Positions 44,585 to 54,305 of a stretch of 64,000 nucleotides of DNA are shown piece after piece (position 1 is the first letter of the stretch; each line of letters opens with the position of its first letter). The position numbers and the translations under genes were made by a program. The stretch lies in contig NZ_CP014226.1 in NCBI RefSeq assembly GCF_001545155.1, positions 2,308,378 to 2,372,377 of the forward strand, read 5' to 3'. The notes under the pieces are model-generated. The model was not told the DNA's origin. It saw nothing but the letters and a program-made list of their open reading frames with translations, and did not search any database. Source of the stretch: Halomonas chromatireducens (lineage in GTDB: Bacteria > Pseudomonadota > Gammaproteobacteria > Pseudomonadales > Halomonadaceae).

Positions 44585-45078
44585 GAGCAATGGGACGCTT
44601 CCTGCCCACCCCCACCCTCTCACTGGTTTTGCTGGTGGTATGGCTGCTGATGGTACGCAGCATCCAGCCAGGCCAGCTTCTGCTGGGCACCTTCCTGGCC
44701 GTGGGAATTCCATTGCTGACAAAGGGCTTCTGGGAGCCCCTGCCCCGGGTGAAGCACCCGATCAAGCTGGCCTGGTTTGTCATCGTCGTCATGTGGGATA
44801 TCGTCAAGGCGAACGTCCACGTCAGCCTGCTGATACTCCTGCCCCGGCGGGAGCCACACCCAGGCTTCGTCGAATACCCGCTCGAGGTCAAGGACCGGCT
44901 GGTCATCATGCTACTGGCCAATACCATCACCATGACGCCAGGCACCGTATCCACCAATATCCGCCTGGATGGCTCGTCCCTGCTGATTCATGTACTCGAC
45001 ATGGATGAGGAGCAGGAGCTGGTACGCGAGATCCGCGAACGCTATGAGCGGCCGCTCAAGGAGATCTTCGAATGCTAG
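44581..45078 (+). CDS. mrpE: Mrp antiporter subunit E (operon 2)
   Basis: A 165-residue subunit with N-terminal helices and the typical LANTITMTPGTVSTNI in the soluble domain. The ATG at 44581 overlaps the D stop as ATGA; the longer open frame upstream lies inside the D gene and is not used. The stop overlaps the F start by 7 bp. Confidence 0.93.
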   Translation: MRAMGRFLPTPTLSLVLLVVWLLMVRSIQPGQLLLGTFLAVGIPLLTKGFWEPLPRVKHPIKLAWFVIVVMWDIVKANVHVSLLILLPRREPHPGFVEYPLEVKDRLVIMLLANTITMTPGTVSTNIRLDGSSLLIHVLDMDEEQELVREIRERYERPLKEIFEC

Positions 45079-45341
45079 ATACTGCCCTGATGATAGGCCT
45101 GGCACTGATCGTGCTGGCCATGGGAATGAATGTCTACCGGCTGGCCATCGGCCCGGACATCCCGGATCGCCTGCTGGCGCTGGATACCCTTTATGTGAAT
45201 TCCATCGCACTGATCGTCATGCTGGGGCTTTGGCTCAATACCAAGACCTACTTCGAGGCGGCGATACTGATCGCCATGCTCGGCTTCGTCAGCACCATGG
45301 CTATCTGTCGCTACTTGCTGCGCGGCGATATCATCGAATGA
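45072..45341 (+). CDS. mrpF: Mrp antiporter subunit F (operon 2)
   Basis: An 89-residue three-helix subunit with AIGPDIPDRLLALDTLYVN, the MrpF signature with its conserved Asp in LALDT. It overlaps the E gene by 7 bp and is followed by G after 10 bp. Size and signature are the same as in operon 1, yet sequence identity is only moderate. Confidence 0.93.
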   Translation: MLDTALMIGLALIVLAMGMNVYRLAIGPDIPDRLLALDTLYVNSIALIVMLGLWLNTKTYFEAAILIAMLGFVSTMAICRYLLRGDIIE

Positions 45342-45351
45342 GGAAGATGCC

Positions 45352-45786
45352 ATGACCTTCTACGTCATCGCCGAAGGCGTGATCGCCTTCCTGCTGGTTG
45401 CAGGTGGTGTCTTCGCCTTTACCGGCTCGCTGGGCATGCTGCAGTTCAAGGACTTCTTCATGCGCCTGCATGGCCCCACCAAGGGTACGACCCTGGGGAT
45501 CGGCTGCATCCTGATCGCTTCGATGCTCTACTTCACCATCACCCAGCGCGAGCTTCACGTACAGGAACTGCTGATCACCCTGTTCCTCTTTATCACCGCC
45601 CCGGTGACCGGTCACATGCTGGCCAAGACCGGCCTGCATATGCACCTTCGGTTCATCACCGGCACCCGCGGCTCGGTGCCCGAATTCCGCGACGAGGACG
45701 TTGGCCAGAGCCGAGTGGCACGCCCCGCACGAGCCAAGCACCCGTGGAAATATCGCAAGGCCAAACGAACGCGCATGCGTCGCTGA
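45352..45786 (+). CDS. mrpG: Mrp antiporter subunit G (operon 2)
   Basis: A 144-residue subunit with three helices and the MrpG signature MLQFKDFFMRLHGPTKGTTLG. The tail after residue 100 is hydrophilic and ends in an Arg/Lys-rich stretch (KYRKAKRTRMRR), longer than in most MrpG proteins. It is the last gene of operon 2; a strong terminator follows after 35 bp. Confidence 0.93.
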   Translation: MTFYVIAEGVIAFLLVAGGVFAFTGSLGMLQFKDFFMRLHGPTKGTTLGIGCILIASMLYFTITQRELHVQELLITLFLFITAPVTGHMLAKTGLHMHLRFITGTRGSVPEFRDEDVGQSRVARPARAKHPWKYRKAKRTRMRR

Positions 45787-45821
45787 GCCTTTGCTACCCA
45801 AAACAACCGCGTTAGTCTCCA

Positions 45822-45853
45822 CGAAACGGGCTGCCAACAGGCAGCCCGTTTCG
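45822..45853. terminator. Bidirectional terminator between Mrp operon 2 and hemH
   Basis: CGAAACGGGCTGCC pairs perfectly over 14 bp with GGCAGCCCGTTTCG around an AACA loop. It lies between two convergent genes and can serve both. The T-run is inside the stem end, as in the hairpin at 26015. Confidence 0.8.
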
Positions 45854-45885
45854 CTATCCGATGACGGGACAGGCGATAGCCGCCC

Positions 45886-46959
45886 TCAGCACCATCCAGA
45901 CAGTTCGCGCTGTATGACAGCGACCAGTGCGGCGATATGATCATCGCGGTCGTTAAGGCAAGGAATATAGGTGAAGCGTTCGCCACCGGCGGCAAGGAAG
46001 CTCTCCTTGATCTCCTCTTCGATCTCCTCGAGGGTCTCGACGCAGTCGGCTGAAAAGGCAGGCGATACCACCGCGATATGCTTGTGGCCGCGGCGGGCCA
46101 GTTCGGCCACATGCTCTACCGTGGCCGGCCCCACCCACTCCTCCGGACCGAACTTCGACTGGAATGCGGTGACGATGGCATCGTCGGGCCAGCCCAGGCG
46201 CTCCTTGAGCAGTCGCGTCGTCTTCTGGCACTGGCAATGGTAGGGGTCACCTTCCATCAGATAGCGTTTCGGAACACCATGATAGGATGCCACCAGTACC
46301 TCCGGCGGCGTTTCGGCGGCAGCGTAGCCCTCCTCCACCGAGGCTGCCAGCGCATCGAGATAAGCCGGCTCATCGAAATAGGCCGGCACGGTACGAAACG
46401 CCGGCTGCCATTTGAGCTTCATTAGCGTACGAAATGCCTGGTCGTTGGCCGTGGCGGTGGTCGGCGAGGCGTACTGGGGATAGAGCGGAAAGAACAGGAT
46501 ACGATCGCAGCCCTGCGCCTGCATCCGACGCAGCACGCTGTCGGTGGAGGGGTTGCCGTAGCGCATGCAGAAATCGACCACTACCTGATCGCCATACAGT
46601 GCCTCGAGCTCTTCGGCGACCTTGCGGGTCTGTTCCCTGGTGATGGAAAGTAACGGACTTTCATCCCTCTCGGTGTTCCAGATACCGCGATAGGCCCGGC
46701 CGGAGCTGAAAGGTCGCTTGGAGAGGATAATCAGTTGCAGCAGTGGCTGCCACTTCCAGTCCGGATAGTCCACCACCCGCTTGTCGGAGAGGAACTCATT
46801 GAGGTAGCGACGCATCGACCAGTAGTCGGTGGCATCCGGCGTGCCCAGGTTCGCCACAAGAACCCCGACCTTCCGCTTCGCCACGGGCGGATGGTCCTCT
46901 GCCGCATGGGCCAGCCGCCCCTTGCCGGGCTGATCCTGTTCCACTCCCGCTGAGGTCAT
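45886..46959 (-). CDS. hemH: Ferrochelatase HemH
   Basis: Inserts Fe2+ into protoporphyrin IX, the last step of haem synthesis. The 357-residue chain has a polar N-terminal extension of about 28 residues before the usual VGVLVANLGTPDA. The catalytic His lies in LVASYHGVPKRYL near residue 225, and the acidic metal path in FSADCVETLEEIEEEIKE near residue 300. AAGGAG precedes the ATG. It stands alone between two terminators. Confidence 0.95.
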   Translation of the reverse strand: MTSAGVEQDQPGKGRLAHAAEDHPPVAKRKVGVLVANLGTPDATDYWSMRRYLNEFLSDKRVVDYPDWKWQPLLQLIILSKRPFSSGRAYRGIWNTERDESPLLSITREQTRKVAEELEALYGDQVVVDFCMRYGNPSTDSVLRRMQAQGCDRILFFPLYPQYASPTTATANDQAFRTLMKLKWQPAFRTVPAYFDEPAYLDALAASVEEGYAAAETPPEVLVASYHGVPKRYLMEGDPYHCQCQKTTRLLKERLGWPDDAIVTAFQSKFGPEEWVGPATVEHVAELARRGHKHIAVVSPAFSADCVETLEEIEEEIKESFLAAGGERFTYIPCLNDRDDHIAALVAVIQRELSGWC

Positions 46960-47046
46960 GCACGCTGCTCCTTCTGGTCAATGACGGATAATGGTCGGTG
47001 ACTCACGACAGCGGACAGTTTATCAGGCCAGGCGCCCGGAAGGGGT

Positions 47047-47081
47047 AAAAAGCTGTACTCGATCAAAAAACTGTACAGCTT
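47047..47081 (-). terminator. Rho-independent terminator of the DUF6482-like gene
   Basis: On the minus strand AAGCTGTAC and GTACAGCTT form a 9-bp stem with a 14-nt loop, followed by a T5 run. It lies 38 bp after the stop of the small gene at 47119. A further 17-nt palindrome, GTTGCCAG-G-CTGGCAAC, stands between them at 47094-47110. Confidence 0.75.
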
Positions 47082-47118
47082 GCGAAGAGCGCTGTTGCCA
47101 GGCTGGCAACCGGATCAA

Positions 47119-47421
47119 TCAGAAAACCAGAGGCATGCGTGAGGTCAAGGGATCCTGATAATGAGCCTCACGACCGACGACTTCGTCATGAGGCACATGC
47201 TGTACCAGGAAGGCACGGTGGATTCCGGCCCGCTGGAGTTCCAGATACACATCCTCCAACGAGCGAAACACGACTGGCTTGGTGCGCCTTGTCAGCAGGT
47301 GCCGGGCGCCTTCCATATCCTCCAGTTCAACCTGATAGCAGTGACTGCCCGCGTGAGTAATGACGCGAATTTCGTAGTTATCGTGATTGGCCGCAAAGGC
47401 CTTGAGATCATTGAAGTCCAT
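47119..47421 (-). CDS. Small uncharacterised protein, probably DUF6482 family
   Basis: A 100-residue soluble protein without signal or membrane segment. The pattern (an N-terminal helix, VITHAGSHCYQVELED, then FRSLEDVYLELQRAGI and FLVQHVPHDEVVG) resembles the small DUF6482 proteins of pseudomonads and halomonads, which have a similar length and a conserved His-Asp-Glu segment near the C-terminus; the assignment comes from memory of the family. The ATG at 47421 is chosen because GGAGGG lies just before it; an in-frame ATG four codons earlier would place that site inside the gene. No partner gene. Confidence 0.75.
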   Translation of the reverse strand: MDFNDLKAFAANHDNYEIRVITHAGSHCYQVELEDMEGARHLLTRRTKPVVFRSLEDVYLELQRAGIHRAFLVQHVPHDEVVGREAHYQDPLTSRMPLVF

Positions 47422-47635
47422 GGTTCCCTCCATGTAACGGACATTGAATGGCGCAATATCAGATGCAGCTCGGGCACAGCATGACTGCGCCCGATGGCAT
47501 TAGCATGACAGTAGCATATTGAAAGTGAGACTACCGGACAGCGGAAGGGTTCCGTGATATGGGACTCAGGCAGCCGGTATTACGCTAGAATCGCCAAGAG
47601 GCAGTTAATCTTGCGTCAGACCGACAGCGGAAGGG

Positions 47636-47929
47636 CTACTGATAATCTGAGGGATCGATAGCCTTGGCCAGCGAACGGCGATCCACCCACTTACCCGCCT
47701 TGGTCTCCTTGTAGCGAAACACCACGCGGTCACCAACGGACACCGCGAGTTCGGCATCTTCGGTCTGATAGCTGTATGCCTCGCCCTCCACAACCAGCTG
47801 GAAGCGGTAGAGGTCAGGCATCCCCAGCCACTCCTTGAAAGGGCCTTCCCGCTCCAGCGATTGCAGTTCGCCACGCGCCTCCAGCTTCGGAGCGCGCTGC
47901 TGTTTGCCGCGTCTGAATCCGCTTGCCAT
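47636..47929 (-). CDS. Conserved-looking hypothetical protein
   Basis: A 97-residue soluble protein I do not recognise. The N-terminus is strongly basic (ASGFRRGKQQRAPK), followed by a region of alternating beta-like segments (RFQLVVEGEAYSYQTEDAE, then VGDRVVFRYKETKAG) that could form a small barrel, possibly nucleic-acid binding (inference). CAGGAGG precedes the ATG at the right distance, which supports expression. It follows dnaB on the same strand after 74 bp. The spacer downstream contains a 13-nt direct repeat. Confidence 0.7.
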   Translation of the reverse strand: MASGFRRGKQQRAPKLEARGELQSLEREGPFKEWLGMPDLYRFQLVVEGEAYSYQTEDAELAVSVGDRVVFRYKETKAGKWVDRRSLAKAIDPSDYQ

Positions 47930-48003
47930 GCTACCTCCTGGTGATCTGTCGGGGGTCGGCATTATACGGTGCCCACTCGCAGGCTCAAGGCCCCGGAAGA
48001 GGA

Positions 48004-49392
48004 TCAACTTCCAAACGACTCGCCATAGGTGTCAGGTGCTAGATCCTCGAAGCGGGTATAGCGCCCGATAAAGGCCATATGCACCGTACCGATGGGGCCG
48101 TTACGCTGCTTGCCGATGATCAGCTCTGCTAGCCCCTGATTATCGGGGTTATCCGGATTATAGACTTCGTCGCGGTAGACGAAGGCAATGACATCCGCAT
48201 CCTGCTCGATGGCGCCGGATTCACGCAGATCCGACATCACCGGCCGCTTGTTGGGGCGCTGTTCAAGCGAGCGGTTGAGCTGCGACAAAGCCACTACCGG
48301 GCAGCCGAACTCTTTCGCCAGGCCTTTCAGGGAGCGGGAGATTTCCGATATCTCGCCGGTCCGGTTTTCAGAAAAGCCCGGGATCTGCATCAACTGAAGG
48401 TAGTCGATCATGACCAGCGCCATATTGCCGTGCTCACGGACCAACCGGCGAATACGCGAGCGCATCTCGTTGGGTGACAGCGCTGCCGTGTCGTCGATGA
48501 ACAGCTGCTTGTCCTTGAGCAAGTTCACCGCCGAGGTCAGCCGTGGCCAATCCTCGTCCTCCAACTGTCCGGTACGCACGCGCGTCTGGTCAATGCGACC
48601 CAGCGACGACAGCATGCGCAGCATCAACGATTCGGCAGGCATCTCCATGGAGAAGACCATGACCGGCTTGTCACTGGCGATCACCGCATGCTCGACCAGA
48701 TTCATGGCGAAGGTGGTCTTGCCCATGGAGGGGCGTCCGGCAATGATCACCAGGTCGGATGGCTGCAAGCCAGTTGTCATTTCGTCGAGATCACGAAAGC
48801 CGGTGGACAGGCCCGTCATCTCACCCTGCATGTTGAACAGCTCGTCGATGCGATCCACCGCCTTGGCCAACAGCTCGCTCATGCCGATGGGGCCGCCCGA
48901 CTTGGGACGTTCTTCGCTGATCTGGAAAACCAATCGTTCGGCCTCGTCGAGCAGCTCATCGGCCGGCCGGCCCTGCGGGCTGAAAGCGCCATCGGCGATC
49001 TGGCTGGCCGCCCGGATAAGCTTGCGCAAGGTGGCTCGCTCGCGAACGATATCGGCATAGGCGCGAATATTGCTGGCCGACGGCGTATTGCGCGCCAGTT
49101 CGGCCAGGTAGGCGAGACCACCGATGGTACCGAGCTGGTCACGCCCTTCCAACGCCTCGGAGAGCGTCACCACATCCAGCGGCTGGCTGGCTTCTGCCAG
49201 ACCGGTCATCGCATTGAAAATCAGGCGATGCTCGTAGCGATAGAAATCGTCCGCCACCAGCCGCTCGGCCACGGTATCCCATGCCTGATTATCGAGCATC
49301 AGTCCGCCCAGCACCGACTGTTCCGCCTCAAGCGAGTGAGGCGGCATCTTCAGGGCAGCGGTTTCCTGATCCAACTCGAGGGTTTCATTCAT
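48004..49392 (-). CDS. dnaB: Replicative DNA helicase DnaB
   Basis: Hexameric helicase of the replication fork; binds the primase encoded at 4809-6635. The 462 residues have the N-terminal helical domain (PPHSLEAEQSVLGGLM), the linker, and the RecA-like domain with Walker A in AGRPSMGKTTFA near residue 220 and Walker B in LVMIDYLQLM near 325. In related bacteria dnaB directly follows rplI; here a porin gene with its own signals lies between them. Confidence 0.97.
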   Translation of the reverse strand: MNETLELDQETAALKMPPHSLEAEQSVLGGLMLDNQAWDTVAERLVADDFYRYEHRLIFNAMTGLAEASQPLDVVTLSEALEGRDQLGTIGGLAYLAELARNTPSASNIRAYADIVRERATLRKLIRAASQIADGAFSPQGRPADELLDEAERLVFQISEERPKSGGPIGMSELLAKAVDRIDELFNMQGEMTGLSTGFRDLDEMTTGLQPSDLVIIAGRPSMGKTTFAMNLVEHAVIASDKPVMVFSMEMPAESLMLRMLSSLGRIDQTRVRTGQLEDEDWPRLTSAVNLLKDKQLFIDDTAALSPNEMRSRIRRLVREHGNMALVMIDYLQLMQIPGFSENRTGEISEISRSLKGLAKEFGCPVVALSQLNRSLEQRPNKRPVMSDLRESGAIEQDADVIAFVYRDEVYNPDNPDNQGLAELIIGKQRNGPIGTVHMAFIGRYTRFEDLAPDTYGESFGS

Positions 49393-49468
49393 GGCATGGC
49401 AACCTGCAGGGAAACGGACCCTGCCATTCTACCCGATGGGCGTGGCCCGCCCTACCTCTCGAAACGAC

Positions 49469-49495
49469 AAAAACCGCGACCGTTTCCGGGCGCGG
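49469..49495 (-). terminator. Rho-independent terminator of the porin gene
   Basis: On the minus strand CCGCGCCCG pairs with CGGTCGCGG (one mismatch) around GAAA, followed by TTTTTG. It lies 52 bp after the porin stop and before dnaB, so the porin is transcribed separately from dnaB. Confidence 0.75.
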
Positions 49496-49546
49496 CAAGG
49501 ATCGAAACAGCACGCTAGCCTATCGCCCGGCTTTGCCGAGCCTCGC

Positions 49547-51064
<1,518 letters not shown>

Positions 51065-51094
51065 TTACAAGAAAGCAGGCAAGGCCATGTCCAA
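51065..51094 (-). promoter_or_regulatory. Candidate porin promoter
   Basis: On the minus strand TTGGAC (51089-51094) and TTGTAA (51065-51070) are 18 bp apart, close to the porin start. The nearer LacI-type operator lies just upstream of the -35 hexamer. The leader would be short (about 20 nt). Weak elements, so tentative. Confidence 0.35.
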
Positions 51095-51098
51095 GCAT

Positions 51099-51112
51099 CT
51101 TAATCGTTTAAG
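51099..51112. promoter_or_regulatory. LacI-family type operator 1 upstream of the porin
   Basis: CTTAATCGTTTAAG, a near-perfect palindrome with central CG, as in operators of LacI/GalR family repressors. It is 59 bp upstream of the porin ATG. An identical 14-bp copy lies 92 bp further upstream. Such regulators commonly control sugar porin and transporter genes. Confidence 0.7.
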
Positions 51113-51190
51113 TCTTTGGGCAATAAAACACCGACCAACCTCGCCATACAGGCCCGACGTGTCGCATGACGTCGGATATGTCGCGAAAAA

Positions 51191-51204
51191 CTTAATCGTT
51201 TAAG
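51191..51204. promoter_or_regulatory. LacI-family type operator 2 upstream of the porin
   Basis: The second exact copy of CTTAATCGTTTAAG. The distance between the copies is 92 bp, close to a whole number of helical turns, which would allow looping by a tetrameric or paired repressor. Between the two a further inverted repeat, CCGACGT and ACGTCGG with an 8-bp spacer, lies at 51154-51175. Confidence 0.7.
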
Positions 51205-51272
51205 CCCGCCGACGCAAAGAAAAAAAGCCAACTTGCTACCAAAGTCGAAAAGGGCGCCCCTTCGATGTCACC

Positions 51273-51311
51273 AAAAACAAGGGGCGCGGGGATATTTTCC
51301 CCGCGCCCCTT
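51273..51311 (-). terminator. Strong rho-independent terminator of the rnr-rplI operon
   Basis: On the minus strand AAGGGGCGCGGGGA pairs perfectly over 14 bp with its complement around a short loop, and TTGTTTTT follows. It lies 26 bp after the rplI stop and separates the ribosomal operon from the porin region. Confidence 0.9.
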
Positions 51312-51336
51312 GGCGTACGACGTGACGAAGTGGGCC

Positions 51337-51783
51337 TTACTCGGCTACCACCACGACACGCACGGTCGCATCGACCTCGGCGTGCAGGTGCAGCTCGATG
51401 TCGTACTCGCCGGTCTGGCGGATCGGACCCTGCGGCATGCGAACTTCGCTCTTGGCGACGTCGATGCCAGCCTGACCCAGCGCTTCAGCCAGGTCACGCG
51501 GCCCGATGGAACCGAACAGCTTGCCCTCGTCACCGGCCTTGGACACCAGCGACAGCTCGATCTCGTTGAGCTGGGCGGCACGGGCTTCGGCTTCGGCCTT
51601 GCGCTCGGCGGCCTGGGCCTCGAGCTCGGCGCGCTGCGCATTGAAGGCTTCCACATTGTCCTTGGTAGCCGGCACGGCCAGTCCATAGGGAACCAGGTAG
51701 TTGCGGCCATAGCCAGGCTTGACGGCGACCTTGTCGCCCAGGCCACCCAGCTTGCCAATATTATCGAGCAGAATGACTTCCAT
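51337..51783 (-). CDS. rplI: 50S ribosomal protein L9
   Basis: Two-domain large-subunit protein joined by a long helix. The 148 residues have the N-terminal [19 protein letters not shown] and the L9 signature [13 protein letters not shown], the central helix (about 40-75), and the C-terminal domain with [12 protein letters not shown]. It is the last gene of the rpsF-rpsR-DUF2232-rplI set, 15 bp after the DUF2232 gene, and is followed by a terminator. Confidence 0.98.
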   Translation of the reverse strand: MEVILLDNIGKLGGLGDKVAVKPGYGRNYLVPYGLAVPATKDNVEAFNAQRAELEAQAAERKAEAEARAAQLNEIELSLVSKAGDEGKLFGSIGPRDLAEALGQAGIDVAKSEVRMPQGPIRQTGEYDIELHLHAEVDATVRVVVVAE

Positions 51784-51798
51784 CTCGTCAACCTCTTG

Positions 51799-52653
51799 TC
51801 AGTCGCTACGTGGGGCCAGACGGCCGCGGAAATCCGCGAGCACATCGATAAAGGCCGCCAGCAGCACGATCAGAATCATGGGCCAGGTGGTGATCAGCAG
51901 CAGATAGAATGCGATCAACCACAGCCCGTTCATGCCTTTAATACCGATGAAACCATGTACCAGCGCAATACCGGCCACAAGCAGTGGCACCCAGGCCAGC
52001 ATGCTCAGTGATGGAATGCCCAGCACCATGCCCACCACGCCCAGCACGACCAGTACGACCAGCTCTCGCAGCGTGAGCCGCAGGGAGTGGAACTCCTCCC
52101 GGAAACCACCGGGGTTGTAGAGTCCTGCCTGCCAGGCCCGCGCCAGTGCCAAACAGCCGATAGCGGCCACCAGCACCACCAGACCGGTGATACCACCGAT
52201 CAGCAAGGTAGCCAGCTGCTGGGTGTCGTACCCATGGCGGGCCAGCTCGGTGAGCATACGGTCGATCTCGGCAGAACCCTGCCGTAGCTGCTCAAGCAGT
52301 TGCTCGGTGCCACCCGGTGGAACGAAGATTCCCAACTGGATCATCATCGCCCCGGCAAGGGTTCCGACGATCAGCGCCTCGCCCCATCGCATGCGCTCTC
52401 GCAGCACCACCGCCATCAGCGTAACCAGCAATACGCTGGCAAGCGGTATGGCATCACCCTGAGTCCACCACCAACCGGCAGGGACGGCAGCCGCCACGAG
52501 CACGGGCAGCGCCGGAGCGAGCCCCCGCCGCAGGGTCGCCAGCGCCACGATGGCAGCACTGAACCAGAACAGCCAGGGAATGATGGCGGCCAAGGCAGCC
52601 CCGCCAGCGGCATAGGGCGTGCCGCGCATCAACCAGCGGGCAATGGGTAACAT
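51799..52653 (-). CDS. DUF2232 (YybS-like) membrane protein
   Basis: A 284-residue integral membrane protein with about eight helices; hydrophobic segments follow one another from residue 20 to 270 with a charged break near 125-150 (a loop with EQLLEQLRQGSAEIDRML). Its place between rpsR and rplI is shared with Pseudomonas and relatives, where the protein is also uncharacterised. It resembles the YybS/DUF2232 family by position and topology. Tight spacing (12 bp after rpsR, 15 bp before rplI) shows it is part of the ribosomal operon. Confidence 0.8.
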   Translation of the reverse strand: MLPIARWLMRGTPYAAGGAALAAIIPWLFWFSAAIVALATLRRGLAPALPVLVAAAVPAGWWWTQGDAIPLASVLLVTLMAVVLRERMRWGEALIVGTLAGAMMIQLGIFVPPGGTEQLLEQLRQGSAEIDRMLTELARHGYDTQQLATLLIGGITGLVVLVAAIGCLALARAWQAGLYNPGGFREEFHSLRLTLRELVVLVVLGVVGMVLGIPSLSMLAWVPLLVAGIALVHGFIGIKGMNGLWLIAFYLLLITTWPMILIVLLAAFIDVLADFRGRLAPRSD

Positions 52654-52665
52654 CGGTTACGTGGC

Positions 52666-52893
52666 TTACTGGTGGCTATCGGTGTAGGGCAGCAGTGCCA
52701 GGAAGCGCGAGCGCTTGATGGCAGTCGCCAACTGGCGCTGATAGCGGGCCTTGGTTCCCGTGATCCGGCTGGGAACGATCTTGCCGGTCTCGGTGACATA
52801 GGCCTTGAGCGTGTCCAGATCCTTGTAATCGATCTGCTTCACACCTTCGGCGGTGAAACGGCAAAACTTGCGACGGCGGAAAAAACGTGCCAT
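52666..52893 (-). CDS. rpsR: 30S ribosomal protein S18
   Basis: A 75-residue basic small-subunit protein that binds together with S6 to the 16S rRNA platform. It has the S18 start [16 protein letters not shown] and the signature [19 protein letters not shown], then [16 protein letters not shown]. It follows rpsF by 26 bp; S6 and S18 form a heterodimer, which fits the gene pair. Confidence 0.98.
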   Translation of the reverse strand: MARFFRRRKFCRFTAEGVKQIDYKDLDTLKAYVTETGKIVPSRITGTKARYQRQLATAIKRSRFLALLPYTDSHQ

Positions 52894-52919
52894 GGAAAGA
52901 CTCCTTCAGGCGGTGCGGA

Positions 52920-53303
52920 TCAGTTGGCTTCGGCAGTTTCTTCGGTGTCACGTGACCTGTCGTCACGACGCACACGCTTTTCGTCTGCCGGCTTCATCAT
53001 TGGCGAAGCTTCAGTGATGGCTTCCTTGCAGCGCACCACCAGGCTGCGAATGATGGCGTCGTTGAAACGGAAGATGTTCTCGATCTCATCGAGAGTCTCG
53101 CCGCTGCACTCGACGTTCATCAGCACGTAGTGAGCCTTGTGAATCTTGTTGATCGGGTAGGCCAGGTGACGACGGCCCCAGTCCTCCAGACGATGCACGG
53201 TGCCACCACTTTCGGTGACGATGCTGGAGTAACGCTCGACCATGGACGGTACTTGCTCGCTCTGGTCCGGATGGACCATAAATACGATTTCGTAATGACG
53301 CAT
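52920..53303 (-). CDS. rpsF: 30S ribosomal protein S6
   Basis: A 127-residue ferredoxin-fold protein of the small-subunit platform. The start [19 protein letters not shown] and the middle [22 protein letters not shown] are the S6 family lines. The C-terminal tail is rich in Arg and Glu; in E. coli the tail is extended with glutamates by RimK. AAGGAG precedes the ATG, and the gene follows rlmB by 162 bp. Confidence 0.98.
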   Translation of the reverse strand: MRHYEIVFMVHPDQSEQVPSMVERYSSIVTESGGTVHRLEDWGRRHLAYPINKIHKAHYVLMNVECSGETLDEIENIFRFNDAIIRSLVVRCKEAITEASPMMKPADEKRVRRDDRSRDTEETAEAN

Positions 53304-53384
53304 GGGGTCTCCTTGCGGGTTGTCAGCTTCCGCGTGAGGCCGCTCGGGCCATCAGGGGAAGCAAGGAGTGATAGTCAAATGGAA

Positions 53385-53410
53385 GCGCCCGCTCACACAG
53401 GAACGGGCGC
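53385..53410. terminator. Terminator-like hairpin between rlmB and rpsF
   Basis: GCGCCCG and CGGGCGC form a 7-bp stem with a 12-nt loop in the 162-bp spacer. On the minus strand a short T-containing stretch follows (TTCCATTTG), too weak for a clear terminator. It may reduce read-through from rnr-rlmB into rpsF. Confidence 0.4.
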
Positions 53411-53465
53411 ATGCATTCTAGAGAGCTGGAGCGCCACTTGCAAGGACAGTGCTCGCGGTATGCGC

Positions 53466-54305
53466 TCAGTGCTGGACGCCACGCCGCTGGCGCACAGCTT
53501 CGAACAGGCCGATACCCGCCGCCACGGAGACATTCAGGCTCGAAACGCTGCCGGCCATGGGCAGCTTGATCAAGGTGTCGCAGGCCTCACGGGTCAGCCG
53601 GCGCATGCCCTTGCCCTCAGCGCCCATGACCAGCGCGACCGGGCCGGTGAAATCGGCATCGAACAGCGCCGTATCGGCCTCTCCGGCCGTGCCCAGCACC
53701 CAGACGCCAAGCGTCTTGAGCCGAGCCAGGGCGCGGGCCAGGTTGGTGACCTGGTAGACCGGAACGTTCTCCGCCGCCCCGCTGGCCACCTTGCGCACCA
53801 TGGCATTGAGCGGCGCCGACTTGTCCTTGGGCACGATCACGCCATGGGCGCCGGCGGCATCGGCGCTGCGCAGACAGGCGCCGAAGTTGTGTACATCGGT
53901 TACCCCATCCAGCACCAACAGTAGCGGCGGCACATCGAGTGGCCAGGCTTCCAGCTTGAACCAGAGCGAAGCCTCGCTCTCGGCGCTCAGCGGAGGACAG
54001 AACGCCACGACCCCTTGGTGCGAGGCGCCCGAGGCCAGGCGTTCGAGGTCGTCGCGAGGGCGCACCAGTACACGAACACCACCGCGACGAGCCACTCCGA
54101 TCAGCTCGGCCAGACGCTGCTCGGCGTCACCCTCTTGAATCCAGAGTTCTCTGGGCGTCTCACCGCGATCGAGCAGCGCGCGCACGGCATGTACGCCAAA
54201 GACGGCATCGAGGCCACCCGGCACTCCGCCCGCACTCTGGGCGTGGCGCTTGCCACCCCGCTGCCGCTCCCGGGTATCGGGGCGCTCCCTGCGTCCGGCT
54301 CCCAT
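53466..54305 (-). CDS. rlmB: 23S rRNA Gm2251 2'-O-methyltransferase RlmB
   Basis: SpoU-family methyltransferase acting on G2251 of 23S rRNA. The 279-residue chain has an Arg-rich N-terminal extension of about 30 residues, the substrate-binding domain beginning AVFGVHAVRALLDRG, and the knot domain with NFGACLRSADAAG, VMGAEGKGMRRL and AGSVSSLNVSVAAG. E. coli RlmB has 243 residues, so the extension is extra; a start further inside may be used. The ATG shares its A with the rnr stop (TGATG), so the two are coupled as in E. coli. Confidence 0.95.
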   Translation of the reverse strand: MGAGRRERPDTRERQRGGKRHAQSAGGVPGGLDAVFGVHAVRALLDRGETPRELWIQEGDAEQRLAELIGVARRGGVRVLVRPRDDLERLASGASHQGVVAFCPPLSAESEASLWFKLEAWPLDVPPLLLVLDGVTDVHNFGACLRSADAAGAHGVIVPKDKSAPLNAMVRKVASGAAENVPVYQVTNLARALARLKTLGVWVLGTAGEADTALFDADFTGPVALVMGAEGKGMRRLTREACDTLIKLPMAGSVSSLNVSVAAGIGLFEAVRQRRGVQH

